NCBI GenBank assembly: GCA_012932295.1
Contig: JAAONU010000001.1
Span: 61,134,927-61,198,926, forward strand
DNA length: 64,000 nucleotides
Direction of reading: 5' to 3'
DNA from: Cyclina sinensis
Taxonomy: Eukaryota; Mollusca; Bivalvia; Venerida; Veneridae
The notes beneath the pieces are model-generated. The model saw only the letters and a list, made by a program, of their open reading frames with translations, was not told the DNA's origin and made no database searches. Within the stretch, counting starts at the first letter, position 1, and every line of letters begins with the position of its first letter. Both the position numbers and the translations under genes were made by a program. This document shows, one piece after another, positions 36,501-48,256 of this stretch.

Positions 36501-39500
36501 AATTATGGTAAAACTATGGGTGTTTTCATCAAATACAACAATGGATCTGCACATGCGTAATCTACAAAACTGTACACTTCTAAATGATAAAGGAACATCT
36601 CCTAGCTAGTCAGTTAATGAGTAAATGTAATTACAGAATAAGGTGCAATGTAACCATTAATTAAATGCAAAGGTTTTGTGCAATGTAACCATTAATTAAA
36701 TGCAAAGGTAAAACCAACTGCTACTAGCCTGGTAAAGGTTTATTTTGTATTACAGAAATAAAATACAGAACATACAAACCTTTTACTGGCTGTTTTACTA
36801 GTGAGAACCTCAGGTGACACATACTGCGCAGTGCCCACAAAAGAGTTCTTCCTCCGGCTTTCATTATTCTCTGGAAAAAAAAAACACTATAAAAACAGAT
36901 GTAGATCAACAGATAGTGATTATCAAATCTGTACCTTTTATTAAAAAAATTTGCAACTCTGCATAGGAAATTCATTTTTAAAACCTAAACATGGAAAGCA
37001 TCAAACATTTTACTCTGTTACATTTCAAAGAATGTATTTCTCATCTTCATGTTGCTTTTATTTCAATCACTGGACATTTTAAACTTTAATATCATGTTTG
37101 ATATCCCTACAGAAATGTAAAAAAAAAAATGTTTCTAATCAAACACCTTTCTGAAATTTTTTTAATCCAATCATATATAAGAGAACTTGTCATGCATTCT
37201 AACTGGGATGGGCTAAGAATGGAAGGCATTTAATTTCTGCACAGTCGTATTTTGTTGTCTAACTTTGTTCCTATTAAGCAGTACATACCGAGTAACTTAG
37301 ACTCAAAGAAACATTCATTGGCTGCATCATGTTTGATATCCATTTTAACAGTCTTTCATTTAGTTATGGACAGTAAGTTTGAAGGACAATCCTCCGCATA
37401 TAAGCGAATCTCAATCTTCGCTATATAAGAGACATGACTGGTTCTCTTACTAATGATCCACTATCAGTAAGATGCCGTAATGATTTGGAGACTTCAATCT
37501 AACTTCTCTACCACAATGGAATGCAACAAGATGTTAAACTAAGGTAAAAAAAAGATTCTTGATTATTGTTTCAGAAACTGTTTATAAAGCTCAATCCATT
37601 TTTAACTTACCACCTGATGCATTCTCTGTGTCATTTTTAAATATCTTTGCAGAACCAAAGTCGGTTATCTGGATATGCATTTCACTGTTTAACAATATAT
37701 TCTCCGGTTTAAGATCTCTGCAATGAAAGAATTCACCATAAAATACATATTTTCAGGACCTTTCAGCCTATTTAATCTTATTTCCAAGATTATCTTAATT
37801 ACTTGTATTTCACAAATTTGTCAATGTAGATAATTCAGCAGAAATCAGCACAATTCCACTTTCCCACTTCATACTTTCTTAAAGTTATTCTGATTTAATT
37901 TAATCAAATTCAGTCCCACGCAAATATCTGAATGCTTTAAAATAAACTTGCTTATGGCTATTTCTTTTTAATACAATGACCAGCTTTTTAATAATTAAAA
38001 GAGCAATACAGTAACTCAAAGCCTTAAATCAGGACCAAACCTGAAAAAACGAAGGCCTAAAAAACAATGGAGATAATTAATCCTGAGATATACTGAACAC
38101 AAACCTAATATTAAAAAGGTATAGAACATTCATTAAGTCTTAAATAAATAAAGACAATTCCCCACCTTTGAAGATATACCAGTACAATAGAGCTCTGAAT
38201 TACTGATGTGTTTTCTGGACAGTTCTAATCAATTTTACAGGTTCTATAAACTAACATCAATACTGTATTATCAATTCAGAGATTCTTTAAGATGGGGGCA
38301 CTTAGTCTGAGCAATGTTAACTTCCTGCAAATTCCAATTAGGCCAGTGATACCATGGCCTCACCATATGAAGTGAATTATATGAGTGTAAATTCTAAGAA
38401 ATTCCATATCTAAAATAGAAATTAGATGCCTACAAAATATTCTGATTTTACTGCAGCATACCTGTGTACAATACCAACTCCATGTAAATATTCTAGCGCT
38501 TTTACAATCTCTGCAGTATAATGTCTGGAACAATCTTCATCGAAGGATGACAGTTTGTGGAGGTAATCTAGCAACTCTCCTCTTCTTGCATATCCCAACA
38601 CAAAATCTACACTTGTGTTAAAGATTGTTTACACAGATTCATATCAGGGCATTGCTACATTTATACACAACAAATATGTGTGTGTGTGTTTTTTGCAAGC
38701 AAACATAGAATGTAAAGTTTTAACAAAAATTTCTAAAACAAAAATTTCCACTGAAATGACCTTTCATTTGTGATCTATATTCTTTTCAAATGTCTAAAAT
38801 GAACAAAATTATGCAATTCAACATTTAATTAATTTTCTACCTACAGAATTTTGCCCCGAAAAATCTTGTACTACATAAGTATATGGAAACCTGCATATGC
38901 CCTTGTTTAGAGCATTTTAAATTTCTTGTTAAACAAGATATCAATACCTCAAGTTCATATCACTCAGTGAACAGTCATAACAATAAGGAAGTGGAATGAC
39001 AAAAGATTTCCTTAAGTAAATGTAAGTGATATTAAGTCTTAATGACACAAAGGACAAATGGTGTAACACTTCAAACATGTTAGCCAAAACTGAACATTGC
39101 TGAGAACATTTTAGGATGGAACAAGTTTTAAGATCTCTGTATCAGTATGTAAATTCAAAATGTCTCCCCTTTACATAGAAAATACCTGAAATTTAGCAAC
39201 CTGAAAAATATAAACTAACTTCCAGCTATCAAAAGGGAAATGAAACCTGTAAACCTTGTGGGACAAAAAGAAAAGTTTAGAAGTAGAGTCATTAGAAGGA
39301 TAAACATCAACATATGATAGGTTGTAAAACCGCACAGACCAGATGTGTCATGCTACACTATTGTCTTCACACAAATCACTTGACCATAAACAAAAACAAG
39401 TGATCATAGATTAGAATAATAAAATTTATATGTTCTACCATTTTTAAGCATTTACCAAATACAACGATTACAACATGAATGTTTAAAGTAAAGCATTAAG

Positions 39501-40914
39501 GAAAAGAAGAATTTAGCTAATTTCAGCCCAATTAAACCTATGTATGATAGGGGCAGTAACTCTGCATAGAAACTGGAAAAGCTTTAGCAAAGGATACAAA
39601 GCCTATCTGCATCTTGGAAGGTGTAATATAGCCTGATAAAGAATGGGTGATTTATTTTCATGAGTACTTCTTTCTCTCTCATTACATACTGTGTTTTCCT
39701 CTCTCTCATAATGTGTTTCTTCTCCAATACCTTTACTGTAACATAACAAACAATATCATTGTACATAATATCTGCAGACTACAACAATTAGGGTTTTTTT
39801 AATTATTTAGAAATTATAAGAAATTTTCATCAATTTAAGGTTCCGATAACTCACAATTTTTCCACTTGATAATAAAACTCGTAATAATATTAACAGTTGT
39901 GTTATAAGTTTCATTTACAAAGGAATTCTTGTCTTTGCTTCTGTGAATTATACATAAATACTACAACATCATCTTAAAAGTCGAAACTTGTGCTACCCTC
40001 TTGGACTTAATTCCATATCCCTACTTTTCCTTTTATTTAAGCTAAACTTTCTATATACCAACTGAGGAACTGGTTCTTGCAATTTTTATTAGCATATCTC
40101 CATTACTTCCTCCTGAAGTTCAAAATTCTTCTTCCAGTCTACATTTTGTGTTTCTGGATAGACCCAGCAAATTTCAATATATACTGTTATTCATATATGT
40201 ACATACTTGCATACTCTATCCCTGTTTCAATCTCTTTGGCCAAATAAACCTAGAAGATAACAAATAAAAGATAACAAAGAAAGATAAGCTTATATATTGC
40301 ATATTCTAAATTTTGCTTGACAAAAATATCCTAAGTGAATAATATAGATTGAACCTGTGATTTTAAAGTTGTATAAAATGTATGGTTACAATAAATTTCT
40401 TTAGCTAAAAAGGTCATGAGATGTGACCTCCTGGTTAGGGTATCTCACTACAAATCTGGAAACAATAGTTCAATTCCTGCCCTTTATCTGCTGAAAAAGA
40501 AGTTTAACCGTTCAATGCATTCTTACAACAGTCACACTGTACTCAGAAATCCTGCTCCAGGTATTCAGAACTTTCAGCCAAGCTGTGAATTGGAACTTCA
40601 GTCCCTTCCATTAGATATTACCAAAGTATTTAAGCCAAGACCCCCCCACCCCCAACCCACCTCCAGCACTGGGGACCGAAGACTGTTTTTGCAATAATTA
40701 TAAATCTGTTCTAATGTGATTCTCATGATTCCATTTTGAAAGTAACTTTAAGCAAAGAAAATAAAAATTAAACCATTACGAAACTTAAATGGAACACTCA
40801 CTGTGGAATATGAACCTTCCCCTATCACTTTACCAAACACAAAATCATTTGGGGTTTTCTTGATCTGTTTGGCTGCACCAGTACCACTTTCAGAACTTGT
40901 ACTCATTTTTCAAA
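29160..40914 (-). CDS. PDPK1: 3-phosphoinositide-dependent protein kinase 1 (14 coding exons, 460 aa)
   Basis: Coding exons (minus): 40906-40802, 40249-40207, 39735-39598, 38606-38462, 37717-37611, 36870-36780, 36418-36350, 35910-35814, 35229-35050, 34593-34547, 34047-33933, 33451-33354, 30201-30147, 29252-29160. All phases match. The kinase phosphorylates activation loops of AGC kinases (AKT, S6K, SGK) after PIP3 recruitment. Visible are the glycine loop GEGSYST (29-35), Lys51 (IKVLEKKH), HRDLKPEN (Asp145), DFG (163-165), activation-loop Ser189 in [13 protein letters not shown] (human Ser241 equivalent) and DLWALGCI. The PH domain (about 362-458) has KRKGLFARRR and [20 protein letters not shown]. 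At 460 residues it is shorter than the human 556: the N-terminal extension and much of the kinase-PH linker are missing. A 5' UTR acceptor (CTTTCAG, exon from 40914) shows that at least one upstream noncoding exon exists. Confidence 0.97.
30537..30579. repeat. Poly-C then poly-A homopolymer
   Basis: About 20 C followed by about 22 A in the last-but-one intron of PDPK1. The proline- and lysine-rich open frame over it is an artefact. Confidence 0.9.
31491..32416 (+). mobile_element. Helentron-like repeat, family F copy 2, two tandem units
   Basis: The left end is AACAAGGGCGATCAGTGATC, then ACATGATAGCC. The right end is GTAGCAGGCGACACAA. Two units of about 460 bp each carry CATAACTCAGCCAAAAATCA, CAAGTACTTGAGGTAC, CATTTCATTCAAATTGCTTT and GGACAGACAGATG runs, then ATCCCTATATGT. 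It lies in the intron between exons 12 and 13 of PDPK1. Open frames here are not genes. Confidence 0.85.
40405..40690 (+). mobile_element. Candidate tRNA-derived SINE in PDPK1 intron 1
   Basis: CCTGGTTAGGGTATCTCACT and CAATAGTTCAATTCCTGCCC resemble A- and B-box regions at near-tRNA spacing. They are followed by a body ending near CACTGGGGACCGAAG. Only one copy is present in the window, so this is tentative. Confidence 0.35.
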
Positions 40915-42486
40915 CTGAAAGAATGAATAACAGTAACATTAATACAACTGTATATTGTACAATATGATTGAAAAGATAACTTTAACACTTAAAACTATAC
41001 AATATGAGAGTATCTGTGTAATAGTAGTGCCTGTATACTGATCTGGTTTGTCTAAATGATTTCTCTATTTGATCTATGTATGTTTCATCAAGTTTTATTC
41101 AAAGGTTGTGAAATAATTGATAAATCAATGAAGTAACAATAATCCTGTCACAACAGTCCTCTATTTTTCTGTTCTTTAATGTTTGAAGTGAGTGGAAATA
41201 TTATCAACATGAAATGAGCATGTTATTTCTTAAGACTGCATCAAATCAATCTGATTAAAATCAGTTCCTAAGTAACGCCCTGCTAAGGATCTGAATGTCA
41301 CCAAAAGAAGGTCACTTTCCTTTGACCTTTCAATCAGCCAATCAGCCTCAAGAACTCGTTTTCAAGTTTTTGAAGGCGAATCAGTTTCTATTTTTAACCA
41401 TTTGAACACATGTGAAAATCTATATTTAACTGGGATCCGAAATTACTTAGTCGCTTTCTGCCATAAAGGCATAGTCATACTAGTCAAAATTAATTGAGGA
41501 ATTTTCGTAAAATTTTGAGATAATTGTGTGTGGGAAAATTTCTAGTAGCTTTTGACATTTGATAAATAGTGCATGTATACCAAAATAAACACACCTGTTT
41601 ACTTGAATATTTTCATCACCATGCTCATACAATAATTAATATTCATTTAGAAAATACAAACCAAAACTTTAATAAACTTATATATATTAATCGAAGGAGA
41701 ATTCATTTATTTTACACAAAACACAAAATATTTTCAAAATATTCAGGATGATTTAAACTTGCTATAGAAGTTTACACACTCAAAATAAACATGCCGTGTG
41801 TACAGGTAAACCATAAAGAAGTGTCATAAAATGCAGTCTCATTGGCTCGGATATAAATAACAGTACAGAAATCCGGAGTACCCAGAAGATAGAAATGAAT
41901 GGGTCGCCTTCAGATCTAACTGTAGTTAGATGATGTACTTCAATCAGATTGGCATCAAATAAACTTAACTAAATATTTGAGAAGTGGGACACAATACACA
42001 TCAGTATTACTTCGCAAGAAAGAAAATAAAACAATGATAAAATAAGATTATTTTTAAAAAGGTATGATTTATAAGAAAATAACTTAGATTAAGACATCTA
42101 TCACAAAGTCTGTTAAATAAGACACAGGTTCAATGCCCATGCCTTGTAAAATTCAGGTCCTGCCTACAAACTTTTCAAGATCACAGGCCTGATAGACCTA
42201 TAAGAACAAGTTAGCTTCCTTTAAAAAGTAAGCCAAAGAGAGGTCAGCAGCTGTCGTCACTGAAAGAATGAATCTACTTGTTTCCAAGATCATTTTGAAT
42301 TTTTTAAACGTTCTGTGACTTAAATAATTATAAAAACTAGTAACCTAACTATTATTAATAGTTAATACCTTATTAGGCAAAATGACCGAAACTGCATATA
42401 ATTTAGTTATTTCAATTTTTTTTATGGTGGCGTATCTACCATTTAAATAAATGAAACAAATTAAGATAACATCATGTATTTCATAC

Positions 42487-42660
42487 CTTGTAGAATCTTG
42501 GGGATCTTCTTATAAGCCCCTAAGGCTTTACTCTCCCCTCTTTTACAACAATGCATGTAGTTGTTGAAGCCAGAACTCCCATGTTAAGCTGCTGCTTTTT
42601 TAGGCTCATTAAGTTTTGTTTTCCCTTTCAAGCTTTTATTACACCTTTCTTAGTCCAAAT
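42487..42660 (-). other. Candidate 5' noncoding exon of PDPK1
   Basis: A strong minus-strand donor CTACAAG|GTATGA (GT at 42486-42485) lies upstream of the known 5' UTR acceptor at 40916-40915. The 5' boundary of the exon is not visible, and the given upper limit is arbitrary. Confidence 0.25.
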
Positions 42661-43189
42661 ATTTTACAAAATAATCAGCGATAGTATCTGTTAAGCTGGA
42701 CTAAATATTAAAATGGCGTAAATTTGATCCAAATCGAGGAAATGGACTTGTCAAAAATGCTCTGAAATTCGTAAAAAATATTTATCATTTTTTCATGACC
42801 ATGGCTAAATATTAATTTGTTCAACAGGCTGATGAGTTTCTCAGTAAAAAATCAATTTTAGAATTTGTAGTTTTTAAAAAGTAGCATGCATTATAAGAAA
42901 TGCATCCCTATAATTGTATTTTTTGTGTTTAGTTAAGGGAATACAAAATTATTCTGTACGTTCTGTTCATAATGGGCCGTTTTAACCATAGGCCGTTTTA
43001 ACAATTGGCCGTTTTGACCCGATGTTAAATTTTGGTTTCGTTTAAATAAATTCGTATTATGCTTCGGAGCATGCGCATAACTATCTTTGTAGACTGGTTT
43101 TCACGATTTTAGGCTTAATATGAGATCATTAACTAACATTTGATACGCAAAAATGGATGCCTCCAGCAATTAAAGCCAACACTGTGGAG

Positions 43190-43690
43190 AGGTCTGATGA
43201 CCTCTCCAATTATAGTAACCTGGCCTATGACATCGGTTTCGGATATCCATCCATGTACTAACTATAGAAAACGTTGCTTATTTAGCAAACGTTCCCAGAC
43301 ACTCTAATCATGTCGCTAAAGAGCTAGCCCAACAGCAAGGCTGATGGAGTTGCCTTATCTATCTGGGCTCCACTACACTGCTCCCCTCTTTAACTTTCAG
43401 GAGCCAGGCATCAACTGTACAGCATCCAACAGAGATCCCAGTCCATTTCAACCATGCAAGGGATGCAACTCAAACCCTGTACTTCCAGTGCACAAAGGCA
43501 CTAACCAAGTCCTGGAATGAACCTTGCCTATGACGTCAGCTTCAGACATCCATCCAAGTACTAACCATAGGCATAGATGAAGTTGCTTCACTAGCAAACG
43601 TTCCCAGACACTGTAACCATCTCGCTAAAGAGCTAGCCCTACAGTTAGGCTGTTGGAGATGACATATCTATCTGGTGTCCACTACAGAAT
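43190..43690. repeat. Direct repeat of about 180 bp, two copies
   Basis: The copies (about 43195-43395 and 43510-43690) share TGGCCTATGACATCGG or TTGCCTATGACGTCAG, ATCCATCCAWGTACTAAC, AGCAAACGTTCCCAGACACT, CGCTAAAGAGCTAGCCC and TATCTATCTGG. A different segment of about 115 bp lies between them. The class is unknown. They sit directly 5' of the truncated LINE. Confidence 0.8.
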
Positions 43691-43825
43691 TTATCTAAAT
43701 ACTAAAGTTAACTAAACTGTAGACTTTGATTTTAATTGTTCAAGCATAACGAATTGATTCTGGCCAGTTGATTTCAGCTGCCATAAGTCAAAATTGCATA
43801 AACCCTTCAGAAGTAATTTCACAGA

Positions 43826-46120
43826 ATGATAAACATTTCAACAAATGCAGACAATGTTCAGGGTTCTTCAAACAAAAATATCCTAGATCTCTTTCTCACT
43901 AACACTCCGGGTCACGTTCATGACACAAAAGTCTTACCAAGCTTAGGTACATCAGACCATGATATAGTCTTCCATGAACTTAAGGTCAAAAGAGGGCGAA
44001 TCAGGCAAACCCTTCGACTGGTCAAATCATACAAGAAAGCAAACTGGTCTGACTTCAAAAATGACTTGGTCACTTTCAGTAGTACGTTCAACCAAAATCA
44101 AAATGAAGACCCAAACCAATTATGGGACACGTTCAAAGCTGAGATCAAAAAGTTATCATCCAAACACATACCGTCAAGACAATGCAAAAATAAAGCTGAT
44201 TTACCATGGGTTACTCACGATATTGTTAAACAGATTAGGAAAAGGAATAAACTCTTCACAAAAATAAAAAGGTCTCGGTCACAGAATTGTCAGAACATAA
44301 AGAAATTCAAACATCTTAAGGCATCAGTGCAAAAACAAATAAGAAATGCTTATTGGTCATATCTAGAGTCAATCATCTTCTCAGATAATACAGATACAGG
44401 TCATAAGAAAAAGTTCTACAACTTTTTTAAACACAAAAAAACTGAAAACATAGGAATTGCACCACTCAGCTCTGATGGGCATACTTACAGTGACCCAGTG
44501 TCAAAGGCGAACATACTAAACAAACAGTTTGAATCAGTTTTCTCAAAGCCTTCACCACTCAGTCTCAAACAAATAACTAAAAGCTCAATGTCATCACTTG
44601 GTCACCCGCCCATGGCTCCAATATCCATCTCAGTTCAAGGAGTTGATAAGTTGTTGACAGGACTAAACCCCCACAAAGCCCAAGGTCCAGATGAGATTTC
44701 ACCTAGGTTACTCAAAGAGCTACACACAGAGATAGCACCAATCCTTAAAATCATATTCCAAAGATCACTAGACACAGGTATTGTTCCTAAGGATTGGAAA
44801 CATGCCATCATCACACCAGCATACAAAAAAGGGTCAAAATCAAAACCTAGCAATTACAGACCAATATCACTCACATGTATAGCATCAAAACTAATGGAAC
44901 ACATCATTGTTTCAAACATGATGGATTACTTTGACAAACACAACATACTTTGCCCACAGCAACATGGATTCAGGTCAAAACATAGCTGTGAGACACAGCT
45001 CATTGGCTTCACACAAGAAATAGCTGACAACCTTGATCAAGGTCAACAAACTGATGTCATAGTCATGGATTTCAGTAAAGCTTTTGACAAAGTAGACCAC
45101 CACAAACTCATACACAAGCTGAAACACATGGGAGTTCATCCACACATCAGTTCATGGATACAAAACTTTCTCAAAAACAGATCACAACAAGTATTAGTGG
45201 AAAACAAGGTCTCTGACAGGCTCCCTGTGCTTTCTGGTGTCCCGCAGGGATCGGTCTTAGGTCCATGTCTCTTTCTCGCATACATCAATGACCTACCAGG
45301 AAGTGTCAGGAGCCGGGTGCGTCTATTTGCCGACGACACCATAGTTTATTTAACAATTAAATCACAAGCATCTGCACAAACCTTACAAAATGATTTGCAC
45401 AACCTTGAAATATGGGAAAAAGAATGGTCAATGGAATTCAACCCTGACAAGTGTGAAGTTCTCAGAATACACAGGAAAAAGAAACCGGTCATCTTTCCTT
45501 ACACCCTACATAACACTAAACTGAAAACCACAGAAAATGCAAAATACTTAGGAGTTACAATAAGTAGAAACCTAAACTGGTCATCCCACATAAACAATAT
45601 CACAAACAAAGCAAAAAACAGCTTAAGGTTCATCAGACGAAACATCAAAACACAAAACAAACAACTCAAAGAAGCAGCATACAAAACATATGTAAGACCA
45701 CAGGTTGAATACTGCTCAACCATATGGCATCCATGGCAAAAATATCTCACACACAGAATAGAAATGGTCCAGAGGTCAGCTGCAAGGTACGTTCATAATG
45801 ACTACCACTATACAAGCAGTGTAACAAACATGATCAAAGAACTAAAATGGTCAACTTTAGAACAAAGGCGAAACCATGCCAGCCTGGTCATGCTACACAA
45901 AATAAAAAACAATCAGGTCAATGTTGATCACAATCACCTTACAAACACAAGAAACAGCAAATTCCTCATTCCTCAATCAAAAACACAACATCACATGAAC
46001 TCATTCTTCCCAAGGACTAAACGACTCTGGAACGAATTACCGACCGAGATTAAGGCTACCCCAACTGTGCCAGTTTTTATCAGTGGACTAAACCACAGGG
46101 AATCGCTGCGTAGGGGTTAA
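43826..46120 (+). CDS. LINE reverse transcriptase, 764 codons
   Basis: The frame is open with no stop. Near residue 43, GTSDHDIVF is the end of the AP-endonuclease domain. The linker is Lys-rich (KQIRKRNKLFTKIKRSRS). The RT domain runs from about residue 270 to 530: NPHKAQGPDEISPRLLKE, DWKHAIITPAYKKGS, NYRPISLTCIASKLME, QHGFRSKHSCETQL, VIVMDFSKAFDKVDH (first catalytic Asp), SGVPQGSVLGPCLFLAYIND, and RLFADDTIVY with the catalytic FADD. After it come YLGVTISRNLNW, RPQVEYCSTIWHPW and RLWNELPTEI, the usual non-LTR C-terminal region. The enzyme would copy its own RNA at nicked target DNA. The ATG is simply the first Met after a stop, not a proven start. The final nine codons come from an inserted foldback element, which changed the C-terminus. 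Confidence 0.93.
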   Translation: MINISTNADNVQGSSNKNILDLFLTNTPGHVHDTKVLPSLGTSDHDIVFHELKVKRGRIRQTLRLVKSYKKANWSDFKNDLVTFSSTFNQNQNEDPNQLWDTFKAEIKKLSSKHIPSRQCKNKADLPWVTHDIVKQIRKRNKLFTKIKRSRSQNCQNIKKFKHLKASVQKQIRNAYWSYLESIIFSDNTDTGHKKKFYNFFKHKKTENIGIAPLSSDGHTYSDPVSKANILNKQFESVFSKPSPLSLKQITKSSMSSLGHPPMAPISISVQGVDKLLTGLNPHKAQGPDEISPRLLKELHTEIAPILKIIFQRSLDTGIVPKDWKHAIITPAYKKGSKSKPSNYRPISLTCIASKLMEHIIVSNMMDYFDKHNILCPQQHGFRSKHSCETQLIGFTQEIADNLDQGQQTDVIVMDFSKAFDKVDHHKLIHKLKHMGVHPHISSWIQNFLKNRSQQVLVENKVSDRLPVLSGVPQGSVLGPCLFLAYINDLPGSVRSRVRLFADDTIVYLTIKSQASAQTLQNDLHNLEIWEKEWSMEFNPDKCEVLRIHRKKKPVIFPYTLHNTKLKTTENAKYLGVTISRNLNWSSHINNITNKAKNSLRFIRRNIKTQNKQLKEAAYKTYVRPQVEYCSTIWHPWQKYLTHRIEMVQRSAARYVHNDYHYTSSVTNMIKELKWSTLEQRRNHASLVMLHKIKNNQVNVDHNHLTNTRNSKFLIPQSKTQHHMNSFFPRTKRLWNELPTEIKATPTVPVFISGLNHRESLRRG

Positions 46121-46621
46121 ATGACCCTAAAGTAACTGATAAACCACACTTCTTCTAAATAATATATAAATTCAAGGGAACCAACTCATCGGATTTCCTT
46201 TATAAGTCCATTTGGACACGGGTTCGCAACACTTATCACCTCAAGCAAAACAGCCTGCACGCGTATTCGGCGAAAACACTTGGTTCAGTTCGAAACAATG
46301 AACAAAAATGCTTCTCTCACTAGCAATGGTCTTTCTCTAAATCTCCTTAGCCTCTCGGCATAAACTACTTTTTCTGAAAGACGACGAATACGGCAACTAT
46401 TGTTGTTGTTGTCTCCGAGACAGAGGTGATTTCTGATTGGTTAAAATGAACCTAGGCGAAAGATGTTGCGAACCCATGTCCAAATGGATCTACAAAGGAA
46501 ATCCGATGAGTTGGTTCCCTTGTATTTAAATATAAACATGTATTCAAAGGATTTGGGAGAAATGTGGTTTATAAGTATTTGTAGGGTCAGCTAGTTAACC
46601 CCTATGTACCGATTCCCTGTG
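46094..46621. mobile_element. Foldback DNA element with 8-bp target duplication inside the LINE
   Basis: The ends are CACAGGGAATCG at 46094 and CGATTCCCTGTG ending at 46621, flanked by GACTAAAC (46086-46093 and 46622-46629). The inverted similarity continues inward for about 150 bp per arm, including AAGGGAACCAACTCATCGGA and its complement. A loop of about 210 bp separates the arms. There is no coding capacity. The 8-bp duplication and CA-GGG terminus suggest a hAT-like non-autonomous element. Confidence 0.9.
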
Positions 46622-47037
46622 GACTAAACAAGTTTTATAGGTTTTAGCGTGGATGATAAAGTACTCAAAATAAATGTTTAAGTAAGATCTTCAGTTAAAT
46701 CTTGTTTTCTTTGTTATTAACTTTTATAATTTTAAATGTTCCTGACATGCGCCTGCCTAGTATAGTCAGTATTGACTTTTGGCAGTATTAAGTTGAAGTT
46801 GAAGTTGAAACAGACATTTGTCTGTGCCCCCACCCACTATTATTTCAGACGCTAAGTATCAACAGTGATGAAAATTACAATTTCTTCTCCAATAAATAAT
46901 CAAACAAAAAACAATTCCAATTACAATCTGATAAACGCCTCACCGTTTTCTGCACATATAAATTTAGAAGTGCCATGAATATGTCTTCATGATGAAAATG
47001 AAAGTTGAAGTAAAAGCCGGAAACGCTAGACAATTTT

Positions 47038-47290
47038 GCGCATGCGTAAAGAGCACAGAAATAAAAGACAAAATTTAGAAGCTTTAAGTAAGATATAAAG
47101 CCAATAACTACTGCTAGATTCAATAAATGTGATATTGAAATAATCACCGGCTTAGACTTTATCAAATAATGCCAGCATTGTGAGTGAAATCAACAATAGC
47201 AGTTTTGACAGATGACGTCATTTCAAAGCTTTATCCGGGTACTTGTAATGGCGGCTTTGAGGGAAAGAACAGCACAACATTTCCGGATAT
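47038..47290. promoter_or_regulatory. Promoter-like patch, possibly bidirectional
   Basis: A cluster of common metazoan promoter motifs: NRF1-like GCGCATGCGT (47038-47047), CRE palindrome TGACGTCA (47213-47220), YY1-like AATGGCGGC (47247-47255) and ETS-like TTTCCGGAT (about 47280). The patch is less AT-rich than its surroundings. PDPK1 points left from here and a splice donor lies to the right at 47498, so a shared promoter is possible. This is inference only. Confidence 0.35.
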
Positions 47291-47497
47291 ATAATATTTA
47301 AGATTTGTGTATGTTTCATGCTTTGCCATATGTATACCATTGTCTTGACAAGTTGAGACTATACCTGTTAATACCTCTATCCATTTTATCTTCCTAAAAC
47401 CTACCATAAAACTGTTTTGTGATGATGATGGCTATTCTGAAATTTTGCATGAAAAAAGAATTCTAACTTGAGAAAGAAATTTAATGTAACGAGCCAG
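47256..47497 (+). other. Candidate noncoding first exon of a rightward transcript
   Basis: It starts in the promoter-like patch and ends at a strong donor GAGCCAG|GTATGT (GT at 47498-47499). No long coding frame is inside. The start coordinate is arbitrary. Confidence 0.25.
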
Positions 47498-48256
47498 GTA
47501 TGTTTGTTTCTGTACAGTGTGAAACGTCAGAGTTCAGATTGATAATATACATTTCATTGCTGTCATGCTGCTTTTTGTCATTCTAGCTAAATTTCATGTA
47601 GAAGCAACTGCCTCTGTCACTTCCATTCAATCTTATTCATACCAGGGCCTTAATTGAGGGTGAATGGGCACTCCTTATCTATCACAAGAATAACCAAAAT
47701 ATGCTGTAGTGCATTCACCTGTATATTCTGTAATTCTTGTCAAAAATGGGCTGATTGATCTGTTATGAAGTACTATCTTTTTGTGTGTAAAAAATCTGCC
47801 TCAAATTGATGAAAGCACAATATCTGACCGCCCATTTTGAAGTAGACTTTGGTCTTCGTCTACAGAAGTACTCAGATTAGACAGTGGCATATTGTTTTTA
47901 CCAGTTTTTAAATTGTATATGCGATCTTTCGGAGCTTTTTAACCATTGTGATGACGTCACTTGCCCGTGATGCTATGCCCTGGGCAGTAATGATGTAGAT
48001 GTAGAAGTTAATATTGAGAAACGGTCAGAAACCTTATATCCAGATCCCAATATTGTCCAAGTAAAGTGCGATGCAATTATTGTTTAGTGTTTTTATCAAG
48101 TCCGTTAGCACTGATACCACCTGAAATGCGGTACATTGATGATCACTGAATTACTGTATTTACGTCAACACTGCTATGTTTATTGCTATGTTTACGGTGT
48201 TGTATTTCATAAACATAATTATTTCATAACTTTTATTTACTGAATTGGGCGAATCA

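Larger units (their letters stand above)
43710..46815 (+). mobile_element. 5'-truncated non-LTR retrotransposon (LINE)
   Basis: It holds the reverse-transcriptase frame, an eroded endonuclease fragment upstream, and a 3' UTR ending in a short (GTTGAA)n tail at about 46796-46812. Upstream of the long frame, FDFNCSSIT (the endonuclease GDFN region) and SNFTE can be read in another frame with one stop. The 5' end was therefore lost within the endonuclease and a frameshift followed. There is no ORF1. The RT layout and simple-repeat tail suggest the CR1/L2/Jockey assemblage; the clade is not fixed. Confidence 0.88.

Noticed and set aside
36336..36554. Minus-strand ORF with [14 protein letters not shown] text
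   Set aside because: Wrong frame of PDPK1 exon 7.
46875..47165. 96-codon minus-strand ORF
   Set aside because: Hydrophobic and Asn/Leu-rich without recognisable domain; overlaps the promoter-like patch and has poor coding character.
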